DNA of 64,000 nt from Phycisphaerae bacterium. GTDB lineage: Bacteria > Chloroflexota > Anaerolineae > 4572-78 > J111. This document shows positions 8,560 to 17,089 of this stretch, one piece after another. Under the pieces are notes generated by a model, which was not told where the DNA came from, made no database searches, and was given only the letters and a program-made list of their open reading frames with translations. The position numbers were made by a program, and so were the translations under genes. Location: assembly GCA_028285035.1 (NCBI GenBank), contig JANQQF010000133.1, positions 1-64,000 on the forward strand. The letters run 5' to 3'. Every line of letters begins with the position of its first letter. Position 1 is the first letter of the stretch.

Positions 8560-9633
8560 ATGACAGATCAATACGAATTGCCCCCCAAACAAACGGGTCC
8601 GGCAGCATGGTATGGCCCGGATATGGTAGCACGAGAAAGTGAGTGGCTGACCCATTGGACCGCAGCTGAAATCGCCGAGATTGAAGCGGCGGCTGAACCA
8701 CTGCAATCGCCCAGTGTCAACATCGGGCAGATGACTCAGGCTGATTTCCCATTGCCAACAATCGGGCCAAAGCTGACCGCATTGCGACAGGAGTTGTTGC
8801 CCGGGCGAGGCTTTGCTTTGCTACGCGGGTTGCCCGTGGCCAACTACACCGAACGAGAGGTGGTCACGATTTTCTATGGTTTGGGGACACATTTAGGGCA
8901 CGCACGCTCTCAGAATGCTCAGGGTCACGTGTTAGGCCACGTGCGTAATCTTGGCTTTGATAGCCAGAATCCGAACGTCCGGGTTTATCAAACCAAAGAA
9001 CGGCAAACCTTTCATACCGACTCGTCGGATGTAGTGGGGCTGTTGTGTTTACAGCCAGCTAAAAGCGGCGGTCGTTCATTGCTGGTCAGCTCAACCACGA
9101 TCTTCAATGAGATGCGAGAACGACGGCCTGATTTGCTGGAATTGCTCTTGCAACCGATTGCCACGGACCGTCGTGGTGAGGTACCGGAGGGGATGTTGCC
9201 TTTCCTGTTAATTCCTGTCTTTAGCTGGTATGAAGGCCATATCACCCCCTTCTACCAACGTCAATACATCGAGTCGGCCCAGCGTTTTGATGATGCACCG
9301 CCCTTGACCCCAAAGCATTTCGAGGCCCTTGACCTGTTTGATGACTTAGCCAATGATTCGGCGCTGAATTTCTCGATGCAATTGGAAAAGGGGGACATTC
9401 AGTTGGTTTACAACCACAATCTGTTACACGACCGCACCGGATTCGAGGATTGGCCGGAATTTGAGAAGCGACGGCATCTACTGCGGCTGTGGCTGTCAAT
9501 GCCAGAGGATCGGCCCTTACCAGAGATATTTGCCACTCGCTTTGGCAGCATTGAAATTGGCAATCGTGGCGGAATCATGGTGTCGGGGACGGAGTTGTGT
9601 GTACCGTGGCTCAATGAGTTACAGGCGCAGTAA
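8560..9633 (+). CDS. TauD/TfdA-family Fe(II)/2-oxoglutarate dioxygenase
   Basis: 357 residues. These enzymes hydroxylate a substrate next to a sulfonate, quaternary amine or acid group, using 2-oxoglutarate and O2. The iron facial triad is H152-x-D154 (TFHTDSSD) plus a distal His in NHNLLHDR (H290), and R309 in the RHLLRLWLS strand would bind 2-oxoglutarate. The ATG at 8560 follows GAGGATGAG; the in-frame ATGs at 8503 and 8518 lack ribosome sites. The substrate is not deducible. Nearby betaine genes make a gamma-butyrobetaine or carnitine-type substrate worth testing (inference). The 3' end overlaps the convergent MFS gene by 23 bp. Confidence 0.82.
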   Translation: MTDQYELPPKQTGPAAWYGPDMVARESEWLTHWTAAEIAEIEAAAEPLQSPSVNIGQMTQADFPLPTIGPKLTALRQELLPGRGFALLRGLPVANYTEREVVTIFYGLGTHLGHARSQNAQGHVLGHVRNLGFDSQNPNVRVYQTKERQTFHTDSSDVVGLLCLQPAKSGGRSLLVSSTTIFNEMRERRPDLLELLLQPIATDRRGEVPEGMLPFLLIPVFSWYEGHITPFYQRQYIESAQRFDDAPPLTPKHFEALDLFDDLANDSALNFSMQLEKGDIQLVYNHNLLHDRTGFEDWPEFEKRRHLLRLWLSMPEDRPLPEIFATRFGSIEIGNRGGIMVSGTELCVPWLNELQAQ

Positions 9634-10831
9634 TTTCGGCCCGATTTGCCAGCGCAGCCGCCCCAATCAGGGAGATCAACCCAAGGACTGCGATGCCAAT
9701 CGCGAACCAAATCACCAAGTCGTAGCCGCCCACCAGCCAAATTAACGCAGCAACAGTGGGAGCGGCTGCGGCTGCCCCTTGAAATGGCACAGCCAAAAAG
9801 CCTGCGATTACGCCAAAATTTTTGTAGCCCAGCAAATCTGCCGTAATGACCGGGCGAAGAATGCTAGTGACCCCGTAGCCAGCCCCCTGGAAAAGCACGA
9901 AGCTTATGATAAGGGCAGGTAGGGCGCTTGAAGCCAGCAGCGATAATGAGGCAAAGCCCATTGCAATGAAGCACACGGTAAAGATGGCGATTGATGAAAT
10001 ACGTCGCTCAACAGCCACCATCATCAATCGACCGACCACCTGCATTGGCCCGATCATTGAGGCGGCAAATACCGCCGTATTGCTGGAGATGTTGCGCTCG
10101 TTGAGTAAGGGTAGCATATGTGTCAACAGTACGCCGTGATTGAGGGCGATGGTGGAAAAGCCAATCGCCAGAAGCCAGAACGTTGGCGTGCGTGTGATGC
10201 CAAGCGTTTCGGTCGTTTTTGCGCTGGCTGGAGCGGCATCAGATGGCGCGTGAGCCTCAGCCGTGCGTGAGCCAAACCAGATAAGCGGGGCAACAACAAA
10301 AGCGACAATCGTCGCCAAGACCAACATCGCCCCTCGCCAACCAACCAGACCCACCAAAAAATGATTGCCTGGAAATGAGACGGTCCCGGCAAAGCCAGCC
10401 ACCAATGTGACCAAAGTGATGGCCCGCTTGCTTTGGCTCCCCATCGTTTTGGTCAGGACGGCAAAGCAGGCCTCATACAACGCTCCAGCCATTGCCACAC
10501 CCATAATGAAGTAGAGCGTATAGAATTGCCAGACTGCCGTTACCCCCGAGAGAAAGGCCAAACAAATCGCCCCGAGAAGCGCACTTCCGGTAAATACTTG
10601 TGGGCCATATCCTCGATCAATGATCCGTCCTACCACAGGAGCCAGGATCGCAGACACTATCAATGAGACCGTTAACGCTCCTGATAGTTCCGCTTTTGAC
10701 CACCCTAAATCACGCTCCCACTCCAGTAGCAGGGCAGGAAACGAATAATAGATGGACGCCCAGATCAAGGTCTGAGCGATGGCGAGAGGCCAGACGATTT
10801 TGCGAAAGGAGGTGGGATTGTTGAGGGGCAT
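9611..10831 (-). CDS. MFS transporter, 12 TM segments
   Basis: 406-residue hydrophobic protein with about twelve predicted membrane segments in two halves. It has the MFS-type loop VVGRIIDRGYG between helices 2 and 3 and a cytoplasmic central linker rich in Ala/Ser (about 190-210). It resembles the oxalate/formate- and monocarboxylate-type MFS groups; the cargo is unknown. There is no Shine-Dalgarno before the ATG at 10831. The leader is short and begins inside a large palindrome that overlaps the promoter (10836-10894), so expression is probably tightly repressed until an inducer is present. Confidence 0.82.
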   Translation of the reverse strand: MPLNNPTSFRKIVWPLAIAQTLIWASIYYSFPALLLEWERDLGWSKAELSGALTVSLIVSAILAPVVGRIIDRGYGPQVFTGSALLGAICLAFLSGVTAVWQFYTLYFIMGVAMAGALYEACFAVLTKTMGSQSKRAITLVTLVAGFAGTVSFPGNHFLVGLVGWRGAMLVLATIVAFVVAPLIWFGSRTAEAHAPSDAAPASAKTTETLGITRTPTFWLLAIGFSTIALNHGVLLTHMLPLLNERNISSNTAVFAASMIGPMQVVGRLMMVAVERRISSIAIFTVCFIAMGFASLSLLASSALPALIISFVLFQGAGYGVTSILRPVITADLLGYKNFGVIAGFLAVPFQGAAAAAPTVAALIWLVGGYDLVIWFAIGIAVLGLISLIGAAALANRAEITAPVTH

Positions 10832-10835
10832 TTTT

Positions 10836-10894
10836 GCTAAACTTTTATCGTAATTTTACGATAAAAGTTTAGCAGTATTAATTGAATTTGTCAA
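10836..10894 (-). promoter_or_regulatory. Promoter of the MFS gene overlapped by a 38-nt palindrome
   Basis: On the minus strand TTGACA (10894-10889) and TAAACT (10871-10866) are separated by 17 bp, a near-consensus sigma-70-type promoter. Bases 10836-10873 form a palindrome with 18-bp perfect arms (GCTAAACTTTTATCGTAA and its complement) around a TT centre. It covers the -10 box and the expected transcription start near 10859, ending five bases from the ATG. This is the shape of a repressor operator; no regulator gene is adjacent. Confidence 0.7.
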
Positions 10895-10911
10895 TCAATG
10901 AATAGACAGGT

Positions 10912-12213
10912 TTATCCACTCACCGAAAAACTGCTCTCGGGGTTGATTTCTCGCAGCCGAGAGTAGAAACCGATGTTGACCTCAAAATCGTTGTAGACAG
11001 CCTGATAGCAGATCGGATCAGCGTCGTGAGCGTGTCCATTTTCGATGGCCTCAATCAACTGGGTCATCAAATAGCCGACAGGGCCAGCATTTTTGAACTG
11101 ATTGCCGCTGGTGCCGATGGCCATGTAATAACCGGGTAGATTAGATTTGTCGTAAATCGGGATCCAATCATCGGTCACATCATAGAGATCGACCACACCT
11201 TTGGGCTGGTTGGGGATTTGCAGCTCAGGCAGCCGTTTGGCCAAACGATAGGTCTGATGCTTCCACTGCTCCATTGACACCTCTCGACTATAATCGTCAG
11301 GATCATCCAGCCATTCGCGTGGATCACATTCGGGGTCTTTACTACCGATGAGCAAGGCATTGCCCGCTTCGGGCCGGAAGTAAACGCCAGTGTCGGCATC
11401 AGGCCAGTGGCTGGCGATCTCAGTCAGTTCGGGATGCGGATTGGGCACAAAGTGAACTTCGTGACGTAGTGGGCGGGTGTTGATCTTCATATCGCCTTCA
11501 ACATCAGCCAGTTGATTGATAACCCGCGAGTGCGGCCCAGCGATGTTGATGACGATGGGCGCATCAATTTCGGTGCCGTCATCAAGCGTGACGCCCGTGA
11601 CTCGCTCGGCGGAGCGGCGCACATCTGTGACGGCTCTGTTGAAGATGAACTCGCCACCTTTCGCTTGAGCCGCCACCATCAGATTGTGGGTGGCCAGTTG
11701 GGGATCGGTGATGTAGCCGCCTTCGCGGATGTAGATCATCTGCTCCAACTGCCTGGTCGCATCATCCCAAAAACGGTCATCATCCATTCGAACAGGCGGG
11801 TAGTAGCTGCCGTGGGACATAAAGGGAAGCTTCTCGACGATCTGATTTTTGTCCCACAATTCAAACTCGATGCCCAACTCGCCAAAAATACGGATCATCC
11901 GTGGAAAGTTTGGCGCATCCGAAACCGTCAACAGTGAGCCATTATTCACAAAGCGGGCCATTCCCCGTTCGTCTTTGGCCTCGAGATAATTCTCCCAATC
12001 GTGCCAATAGGAAAAACATTCGCGGGCCATCTGAATGCCGTCATAGGTCGAGTAGCTGAGCCGCACCAAGGCGCAGGAGTTGCTGGTTGAGCCAGCCCCC
12101 GCCTCACCAAGTTTGTCTATATTCAAGGTTTTGTACCCCGCTTTACCTAGCTCAAAGGCCACGGCACAGCCGATGATGCCGGAGCCGATGATAATTACGT
12201 CAGGGGATTTCAT
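10912..12213 (-). CDS. FAD-dependent amine oxidase/dehydrogenase (DAO family)
   Basis: 433 residues, one DAO domain. The FAD motif is GSGIIGCAVAFE at the N terminus, with GSTSNSCALVRLSY following and a C-terminal GTSGNQFKNAGPVGYLM flavin-contact segment. DAO-family enzymes oxidise N-methyl amino acids, D-amino acids or iminodiacids. In this neighbourhood (betaine epimerase, demethylases) a role in oxidising sarcosine, an N-methylamino acid or D-hydroxyproline is plausible but inferred. AAGGAGAC gives a strong ribosome site before the ATG at 12213. It is the last gene of the leftward catabolic cluster, about 130 bp after the DMGDH-like gene. Confidence 0.82.
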   Translation of the reverse strand: MKSPDVIIIGSGIIGCAVAFELGKAGYKTLNIDKLGEAGAGSTSNSCALVRLSYSTYDGIQMARECFSYWHDWENYLEAKDERGMARFVNNGSLLTVSDAPNFPRMIRIFGELGIEFELWDKNQIVEKLPFMSHGSYYPPVRMDDDRFWDDATRQLEQMIYIREGGYITDPQLATHNLMVAAQAKGGEFIFNRAVTDVRRSAERVTGVTLDDGTEIDAPIVINIAGPHSRVINQLADVEGDMKINTRPLRHEVHFVPNPHPELTEIASHWPDADTGVYFRPEAGNALLIGSKDPECDPREWLDDPDDYSREVSMEQWKHQTYRLAKRLPELQIPNQPKGVVDLYDVTDDWIPIYDKSNLPGYYMAIGTSGNQFKNAGPVGYLMTQLIEAIENGHAHDADPICYQAVYNDFEVNIGFYSRLREINPESSFSVSG

Positions 12214-12281
12214 GATAGTCTCCTTAGGAAAAGGCTTATCTGGATAGAGTGATAGCGTTGTAAACTTACTTGAGTTTGTTC

Positions 12282-12338
12282 GGTAAATGGTAAATGGTAA
12301 TTTGAGGAAAATTTACCAATTACTATTTACTAATTACC
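12282..12338. repeat. AT-rich imperfect inverted repeat
   Basis: Three GGTAA units (GGTAAATGGTAAATGGTAA) face their imperfect complement (TTTACCAATTACTATTTAC) across a short GAGGA loop. It lies in the gap between the DMGDH-like gene and the DAO gene. It could be a weak terminator or a dispersed non-coding repeat. Confidence 0.4.
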
Positions 12339-12341
12339 CAC

Positions 12342-14810
12342 TTATGCTTTCATCCGCTCATTCTTTGGATCAAATAGCACATCCTCGGTGACAACAGCGG
12401 GGAAACGGTCGGTCAGGTACTCGATTTCAAGCTGGGTGCCGGGTTCGGTGTATGCGAGCGGTACGTAGCCGAGGGCGATGTATTTGCCGATGTTGTAGCC
12501 ATAGTTGCCGGTGGTGATCTGGCCGATGCAGGTGCCGTTATCGAAGATTGGCTCGTTGCCGGTGACGACGGCATTGGGATCGTTGATCGTAATGGTGACC
12601 AAGCGGCGAGTGAGCGGCTGCTCTTTGATTTTGGCAAGCGCATCCCGTCCGACAAAGTCGCCCTTATTTAGTTTGACCAGCCAGCCCATCCCGGCTTCAT
12701 AGGGATTGTGCTCGGTGTTGATGTCGCCGCCCCAGACCCGATAGCCTTTTTCCAAACGCATCGAGCGCATCGCGCCCGTACCAGCGGGCGTCAAGCCAAA
12801 CTCGCGGCCCGCCTCCCACAACTCGTCGTATACAGCCAAAGCTGCATCCATCGGCAGGTGGAACTCCCAGCCCAACTCGCCGACGTAGGAGATACGCATT
12901 GCGTAGACCGAAGCCATCCCGATTTCGATGGTTTGCCAGGTGTAGAAGGGAAACGCTTCGTTGCTGACATCATTGGTCGTCACTTTCTCCAACACCTTTC
13001 GGGCGTTGGGGCCAAACAGCCCGATGGCCGCATAATTTTGCGAGTGATCTTGTAGAGTGATGTCGTAGCCATCAGAAAGGCGGCGCAACCAATCAAACTC
13101 TTGGGGCAGCGTGGCATTTCCGGTGAACATCCAGTAGTGATCATCGGCCAGCCGCGAAACAGCCACGTCCCGCTTGATACCGCCGTTGGGGGTACAGAGC
13201 AGGGTGTAGGTCACGCGCCCAACCTTGATGTCCATTTGATTGGTACAGGCGTAATTCATAAAGTCGCAAGCCTGGGGACCGCTGATTTCGATAATCGACA
13301 GGGCGGTCAGATCAAATATCCCCACCGACTCGCGCATCGCCAAATGCTCAACACCCTGCACTCGGGACCAATACATCGACCCCCAGCCCGTGCGCTCTGG
13401 CACTTGTTCCTCATACTTTTCCAACAGACGTTGGTTTTCTTCGAGCCAGTAGGGCATCTCCAAACCCGCAGTGGGTAAATAGACTGCACTCAAATTCTCG
13501 TGTCGCACGTGCATTGGCGTATGGCGGATGTTGCGCGGTTTGCTGGTCCACTGGGCCGGATGGATGACATCGTGGACTTCGGCGTAACTCTTGGCCGCAG
13601 AGATTTGCAGGAAACGGTCCGTTTTTTGATGGGGCAGGAAGCGATTGACGTTCAGGTCACGCATATCGACGCCTGGTTCACCGTGGGTCATCCATTGGGC
13701 CATCGCCTTGCCCACCCCGCCAGAGTTGGTGACCCAGACCGCCGCCGCAATCCAGAAGCCATTGATGTGGGTTTCGCCCAGAATTGGCATACCATCGACG
13801 GAGAAGGAGAACATCCCGTTGATTTTGTAGGGGAAGTCTGCCCCTTTCAAGGCCGGGATCGATGCCTCGGCCACTTTGCGGGCATCAACAAAATCGGCCT
13901 CGGTGAAGGGGTGATCCGCCGACTCGCCCAACGCGCCAGAGGCGACCATAATCGGGCGGTGGTGATAGCTGCCCACGCCCATACTATCCCACCAATGGCG
14001 ATAGTACAGCCCGCCATCCATATCCCGTACGCTGGGGTAGATGATTTCGTGATCGGCATTGCTGCGGTCGCTGACGTGGGCCAACTCAGCCAGCGGTTCT
14101 GATTTGAGGTATTGGTGTTCCGCCGCCATCAGAGGAATGTTGACGCCAAGTTTTTCGGAAAGAGCCGGAGTCCAGATGTTGGTACAGAGCAACACTCGCT
14201 CACACTCGACCCATTCCATCTCTGGGTTGTTCGTTTTGATCCCTTTGATTTGATCGTTTTCGATGACAAAATCGATGGCTTTGGTGTGACCCACAAATCT
14301 CACCCCGCCGATCTTTTTTGCCTCGTTGGCTAACGAGCCACACACATGCGGCCCAGCCACCACAGGTTTGCGGGGTGTAAAAAGTGCGGAGGTAAATTGG
14401 TCGGGTTGGAGGAGGGGGAAGATGTCCTGGGCTTCTTTAGGGCTGATGATGTGCGCTTCGACGCCAAAACCTTTGGCGTTGGTGTAAAGCCGTTTGATTT
14501 CATTGACCCGCTCTGGTGCACGGCCAACATCGAGGCCACCGACCATATAACACGGCTTCCGGTCTGGCTTCCACAGCGGCAGCGTCTCCACCAAATCCAC
14601 CGTGTCGCCTGCCAGCTTTGCCATCGTTTGATTGTTGCTTAGTGGGTTCACCCCCCCTGGCGCGTGGGAGGTTGAGCCGTCATTTTCAAATAGCTCCCCT
14701 TTATCAATCACCAGCACATCTTTGACCCCAAGTTGGGCCAGATAGTAGGCCGTGCTACAGCCGACAATGCCTGCGCCGACGATGACCGTGTGTGCGTGTG
14801 TTTTATTCAT
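12342..14810 (-). CDS. Dimethylglycine/sarcosine dehydrogenase-like FAD-GcvT fusion
   Basis: 822-residue two-part enzyme. Residues 1 to about 400 form an FAD DAO domain (GAGIVGCSTAYYL at 12-24); His49 in GSTSHAPGG aligns with the covalent-flavin His of DMGDH/SARDH as I recall it. Residues about 430-820 form a GcvT/aminomethyltransferase folate domain (GYRVWGGDINTEHNPYEAGM, then GCIGQITTGNYG-like strands). Such fusions demethylate dimethylglycine or sarcosine and pass the methyl group to tetrahydrofolate as 5,10-methylene-THF. Length and order fit the family. It lies in the betaine cluster between the DAO oxidase and the Rieske oxygenase, consistent with stepwise N-demethylation. The ATG at 14810 has a nearby CTGGAGA ribosome site. 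Confidence 0.85.
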   Translation of the reverse strand: MNKTHAHTVIVGAGIVGCSTAYYLAQLGVKDVLVIDKGELFENDGSTSHAPGGVNPLSNNQTMAKLAGDTVDLVETLPLWKPDRKPCYMVGGLDVGRAPERVNEIKRLYTNAKGFGVEAHIISPKEAQDIFPLLQPDQFTSALFTPRKPVVAGPHVCGSLANEAKKIGGVRFVGHTKAIDFVIENDQIKGIKTNNPEMEWVECERVLLCTNIWTPALSEKLGVNIPLMAAEHQYLKSEPLAELAHVSDRSNADHEIIYPSVRDMDGGLYYRHWWDSMGVGSYHHRPIMVASGALGESADHPFTEADFVDARKVAEASIPALKGADFPYKINGMFSFSVDGMPILGETHINGFWIAAAVWVTNSGGVGKAMAQWMTHGEPGVDMRDLNVNRFLPHQKTDRFLQISAAKSYAEVHDVIHPAQWTSKPRNIRHTPMHVRHENLSAVYLPTAGLEMPYWLEENQRLLEKYEEQVPERTGWGSMYWSRVQGVEHLAMRESVGIFDLTALSIIEISGPQACDFMNYACTNQMDIKVGRVTYTLLCTPNGGIKRDVAVSRLADDHYWMFTGNATLPQEFDWLRRLSDGYDITLQDHSQNYAAIGLFGPNARKVLEKVTTNDVSNEAFPFYTWQTIEIGMASVYAMRISYVGELGWEFHLPMDAALAVYDELWEAGREFGLTPAGTGAMRSMRLEKGYRVWGGDINTEHNPYEAGMGWLVKLNKGDFVGRDALAKIKEQPLTRRLVTITINDPNAVVTGNEPIFDNGTCIGQITTGNYGYNIGKYIALGYVPLAYTEPGTQLEIEYLTDRFPAVVTEDVLFDPKNERMKA

Positions 14811-14924
14811 AATTTTCTCCAGTTCATCCCAAGTAGATAATAATGGTTAATCCGCCAATTATATTGGCTTTTTGTTAATTTAATTTGTGCAAAATGATGG
14901 AGGTTTTGCTAGAAATGATGGTGA

Positions 14925-14968
14925 CGAATGAGGATGAGAAGCTAATATTACTTAGCTTTCCTCATTCG
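14925..14968. repeat. Long hairpin after the DUF922 gene
   Basis: Outer arms CGAATGAGGA (14925-14934) and TCCTCATTCG (14959-14968) are perfect complements, and a nested inner stem AAGCTAA/TTAGCTT surrounds a short loop. It begins 20 bases beyond the DUF922 stop codon on the minus strand, so it may end that transcript, although no T-run follows. Confidence 0.5.
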
Positions 14969-14987
14969 CTCAAAACTAACGTAGAGG

Positions 14988-15578
14988 TTAGGGGAAATAG
15001 GCTCCTTGAGTCTGACCGTGTCGTGTCATTTGATCGTATACAATTTCTTTTTGGCGAAATCGCTCCAGAACAGCTTGCCCTGTCATATCTGCTGTTTGTT
15101 CCAATTCTGAACAAGTTGGATATCCTGACAACTCATTCAAGGCTTGGAGAATTTCGGTGCCTGCATCCACCCCAACTTGCTTGTGTCCATCTTCGTGTAT
15201 TTGTAATGCGATTAGATAGGTGTTCCAACGCTCTCTCAAATTTTGCGATGTCTCTGACGGCATATTCCACTTTGGAAATGTTTGAGTGATGGTGACCGTT
15301 ACCGTAATTGCCCCAGGTGTGCATGTCCCATCGGTTTCAACATAAGGGTAATCCCAGTCCACATACCACGCCGTATAAGCATCGTGTTGGCTTCGTTTCT
15401 GATCCACTGGACCCAATTGATCCATTTGATACCGAAGCTCATTTTCAGTTTCCCCATTTATCTCATAGTAAACATAATTTGTTGAAACATTTGGTTCTAC
15501 GTTCTCTGACACTGATACAGTGTTGCAGCCAAATGAAATGAAAGAAACAAATGTAAGAAGTAAAGTTTTGACGTTCAT
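14988..15578 (-). CDS. DUF922-type secreted Zn-protease-like protein
   Basis: 196 residues. The first 18 form a hydrophobic signal ending SFGC, an imperfect lipobox, so it is probably a lipoprotein or secreted. The mature part carries HEDGH at 128-132 within a long helix (LIALQIHEDGHKQVG). This is the HExxH-like zinc site of the DUF922 family, annotated generally as predicted secreted Zn-dependent proteases. No experimental function is known to me. A C-terminal ERFRQKEIVYDQMTRHG segment fits the family. It sits between two catabolic genes and is not obviously related to them, so it may be a later insertion. Its codon use and base composition are more AT-rich than its neighbours. Confidence 0.7.
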   Translation of the reverse strand: MNVKTLLLTFVSFISFGCNTVSVSENVEPNVSTNYVYYEINGETENELRYQMDQLGPVDQKRSQHDAYTAWYVDWDYPYVETDGTCTPGAITVTVTITQTFPKWNMPSETSQNLRERWNTYLIALQIHEDGHKQVGVDAGTEILQALNELSGYPTCSELEQTADMTGQAVLERFRQKEIVYDQMTRHGQTQGAYFP

Positions 15579-15624
15579 ACCCCAAACTTACTTTGAATGG
15601 GGTATGATGTCAATCTCCTAATCT

Positions 15625-16944
15625 CTAATCCCCGCTCCCATTTCCATTCGCCACAAACATCGGCGTTTGGTGCTCCTCATCACCTTCAGGAATGCGATGG
15701 ATGCTGAGCATGCGGTCGATGATCATATTTTGGAAGCGATGAAGTGGCTCCTCAAAGCGATAGCACATGCGCCCGCCGTCGTAGGCTTTATTGCTCAAGC
15801 CTTGCTGGACCTTTTCGACGATCTCAATGTCCTCGGTGTTAATCAAATGCCAAAAATCGACCAGATCGTCAATGGCGGCATCGGAGTCGGGACCGTGCTG
15901 TGAGTTGGGGTGGGCCAGCAGACGGAGGGTTTCGATGGTGCGGCCTGGGCCGTCGGGCTGGTTTATCAAGAGGACGCAGTGATTGGGCAGCAGGTTGAGG
16001 GCGGTGTTGGGGAAGAGCCAAATAAAGCGCCCCGCATTTTCATCACTGTTTTTCAGGAACGAGGCCGGAGGCAACCCTTTCCAGCCGCCGGAGTCCGAAT
16101 TTTGCGAAATTGGCCACGTGGTCATTCCGGTGTACATCCCCGTGCCCTGCCAGCGATAATGATCGGCCATTCGGGAGACTTTGACCAGCTCGGGGTGCAC
16201 CCACGGCAGGTGGTAATATTCCATAAAATTCTCGCCGATGAGCTTGTAGTTGCATTGGATGTCGTATACCTTCTCCCGGACCACCTCCCACTCATCGAGC
16301 CGATAACCGGCACAGCGTTCGGGCAGATCGCCGAGTTGCTCCAGCAATGGAGCCGCTTCGGGATCGAGGTTGACAAAGACCATAAAGCCCCACGTTTCCA
16401 CTCGGACTGAAAAAAGCCCATAATCAGCTTTGTCAAAGGCCTTGACATCGGTCATATCAAAGATCTCTTGCTGATCTTCAGGGATGTCGGAATTGGTGAA
16501 GAGCGGTGTGCCGAGACACGCGCCGTTATAATCATAAGCCCAGTTGTGATAGGGGCAGCGGAACAACTTCTTCACGTGGGTGCAACCATTCTCAACCAAC
16601 TGTACGCCCCGATGGCGGCAAACATTGTAGAAGGCGTTTAACTCGCCCTCCTGATTGCGGACGACGACCACGGATTGACCTGCGACTGTCGCCACGATGG
16701 TATCCCCCGCTTTTTTGAAATCCGAGGTGCAGCCGACCATCACCCAGCTTTGGGCAAAGACCTTCTCCATCTCCGTTTCATAAAACGCCTCCGAGGTATA
16801 TGCATCAGGGATCAAGGTCTTGGCCATACTGACCTCGGGCCGATTGTTACGATAGGTTTCCGGCTTGGTGTAATCCTCTGGCCGCAGCCGGTCGACGGAT
16901 CGGCGGTAGGTTGGTAACGGTTTTTGTAAAGGTGTTGTTGTCAT
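15625..16944 (-). CDS. Rieske non-heme iron oxygenase, alpha subunit
   Basis: 439 residues. The Rieske [2Fe-2S] ligands are C109-x-H111 and C130-x2-H133 (NVCRHRG ... FRCPYHNW). The mononuclear iron site is in the C-terminal half, with NFMEYYHLPWVHPEL supplying the two His. It resembles the glycine-betaine and stachydrine demethylase group (GbcA, Stc2, HpbB-like), which removes a methyl as formaldehyde from quaternary amines. Context (DgcA-like and HpbD-like genes) supports a betaine substrate by inference. No reductase subunit (GbcB/HpbC type) is in the window, so electrons must come from elsewhere. AAGGAG precedes the ATG at 16944. A 30-bp palindrome lies 31 bases upstream. Confidence 0.85.
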   Translation of the reverse strand: MTTTPLQKPLPTYRRSVDRLRPEDYTKPETYRNNRPEVSMAKTLIPDAYTSEAFYETEMEKVFAQSWVMVGCTSDFKKAGDTIVATVAGQSVVVVRNQEGELNAFYNVCRHRGVQLVENGCTHVKKLFRCPYHNWAYDYNGACLGTPLFTNSDIPEDQQEIFDMTDVKAFDKADYGLFSVRVETWGFMVFVNLDPEAAPLLEQLGDLPERCAGYRLDEWEVVREKVYDIQCNYKLIGENFMEYYHLPWVHPELVKVSRMADHYRWQGTGMYTGMTTWPISQNSDSGGWKGLPPASFLKNSDENAGRFIWLFPNTALNLLPNHCVLLINQPDGPGRTIETLRLLAHPNSQHGPDSDAAIDDLVDFWHLINTEDIEIVEKVQQGLSNKAYDGGRMCYRFEEPLHRFQNMIIDRMLSIHRIPEGDEEHQTPMFVANGNGSGD

Positions 16945-16975
16945 TTGTTTATGCTCCTTAAAGTTGCTTTTAACG

Positions 16976-17005
16976 AGGAATCCGAAAATGCATTTTCGGA
17001 TTCCT
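16976..17005. repeat. 30-bp perfect palindrome 5' of the Rieske gene
   Basis: AGGAATCCGAAAATG is followed directly by its perfect complement CATTTTCGGATTCCT. It shares the framework AGGAnTCCnAAAnTGCA with the palindrome at 6045-6076 and lies at nearly the same distance (31 bases) from a leftward start codon. Confidence 0.85.
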
Positions 17006-17049
17006 TTCTTTCAGCGTGCTATTTCTTTTAATAATAAAATTTGTAAAAT

Positions 17050-17086
17050 AGGCTTCCAGCCTGTTTAGTCGCAGGCAAGGATGCCT
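17050..17086 (-). terminator. Probable terminator hairpin of the methyltransferase gene
   Basis: Immediately after the methyltransferase stop on the minus strand, the AGGCATCCTTGCCTG half and the CAGGCTGGAAGCCT half fold into an imperfect stem, followed by an ATTTT-rich tail. The sequence also looks like a dispersed repeat, so its terminator role is moderate. Confidence 0.45.
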
Positions 17087-17089
17087 ACG

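Noticed and set aside
13500..14102. 200-codon frame antisense to the DMGDH-like gene
   Set aside because: Shadow of the strong coding frame on the other strand; no recognisable motif or ribosome site.
14854..14873. Rightward terminator GCCAATtatATTGGC plus T5
   Set aside because: Good hairpin and T-run, but no rightward gene ends before it; left as unexplained rather than annotated.
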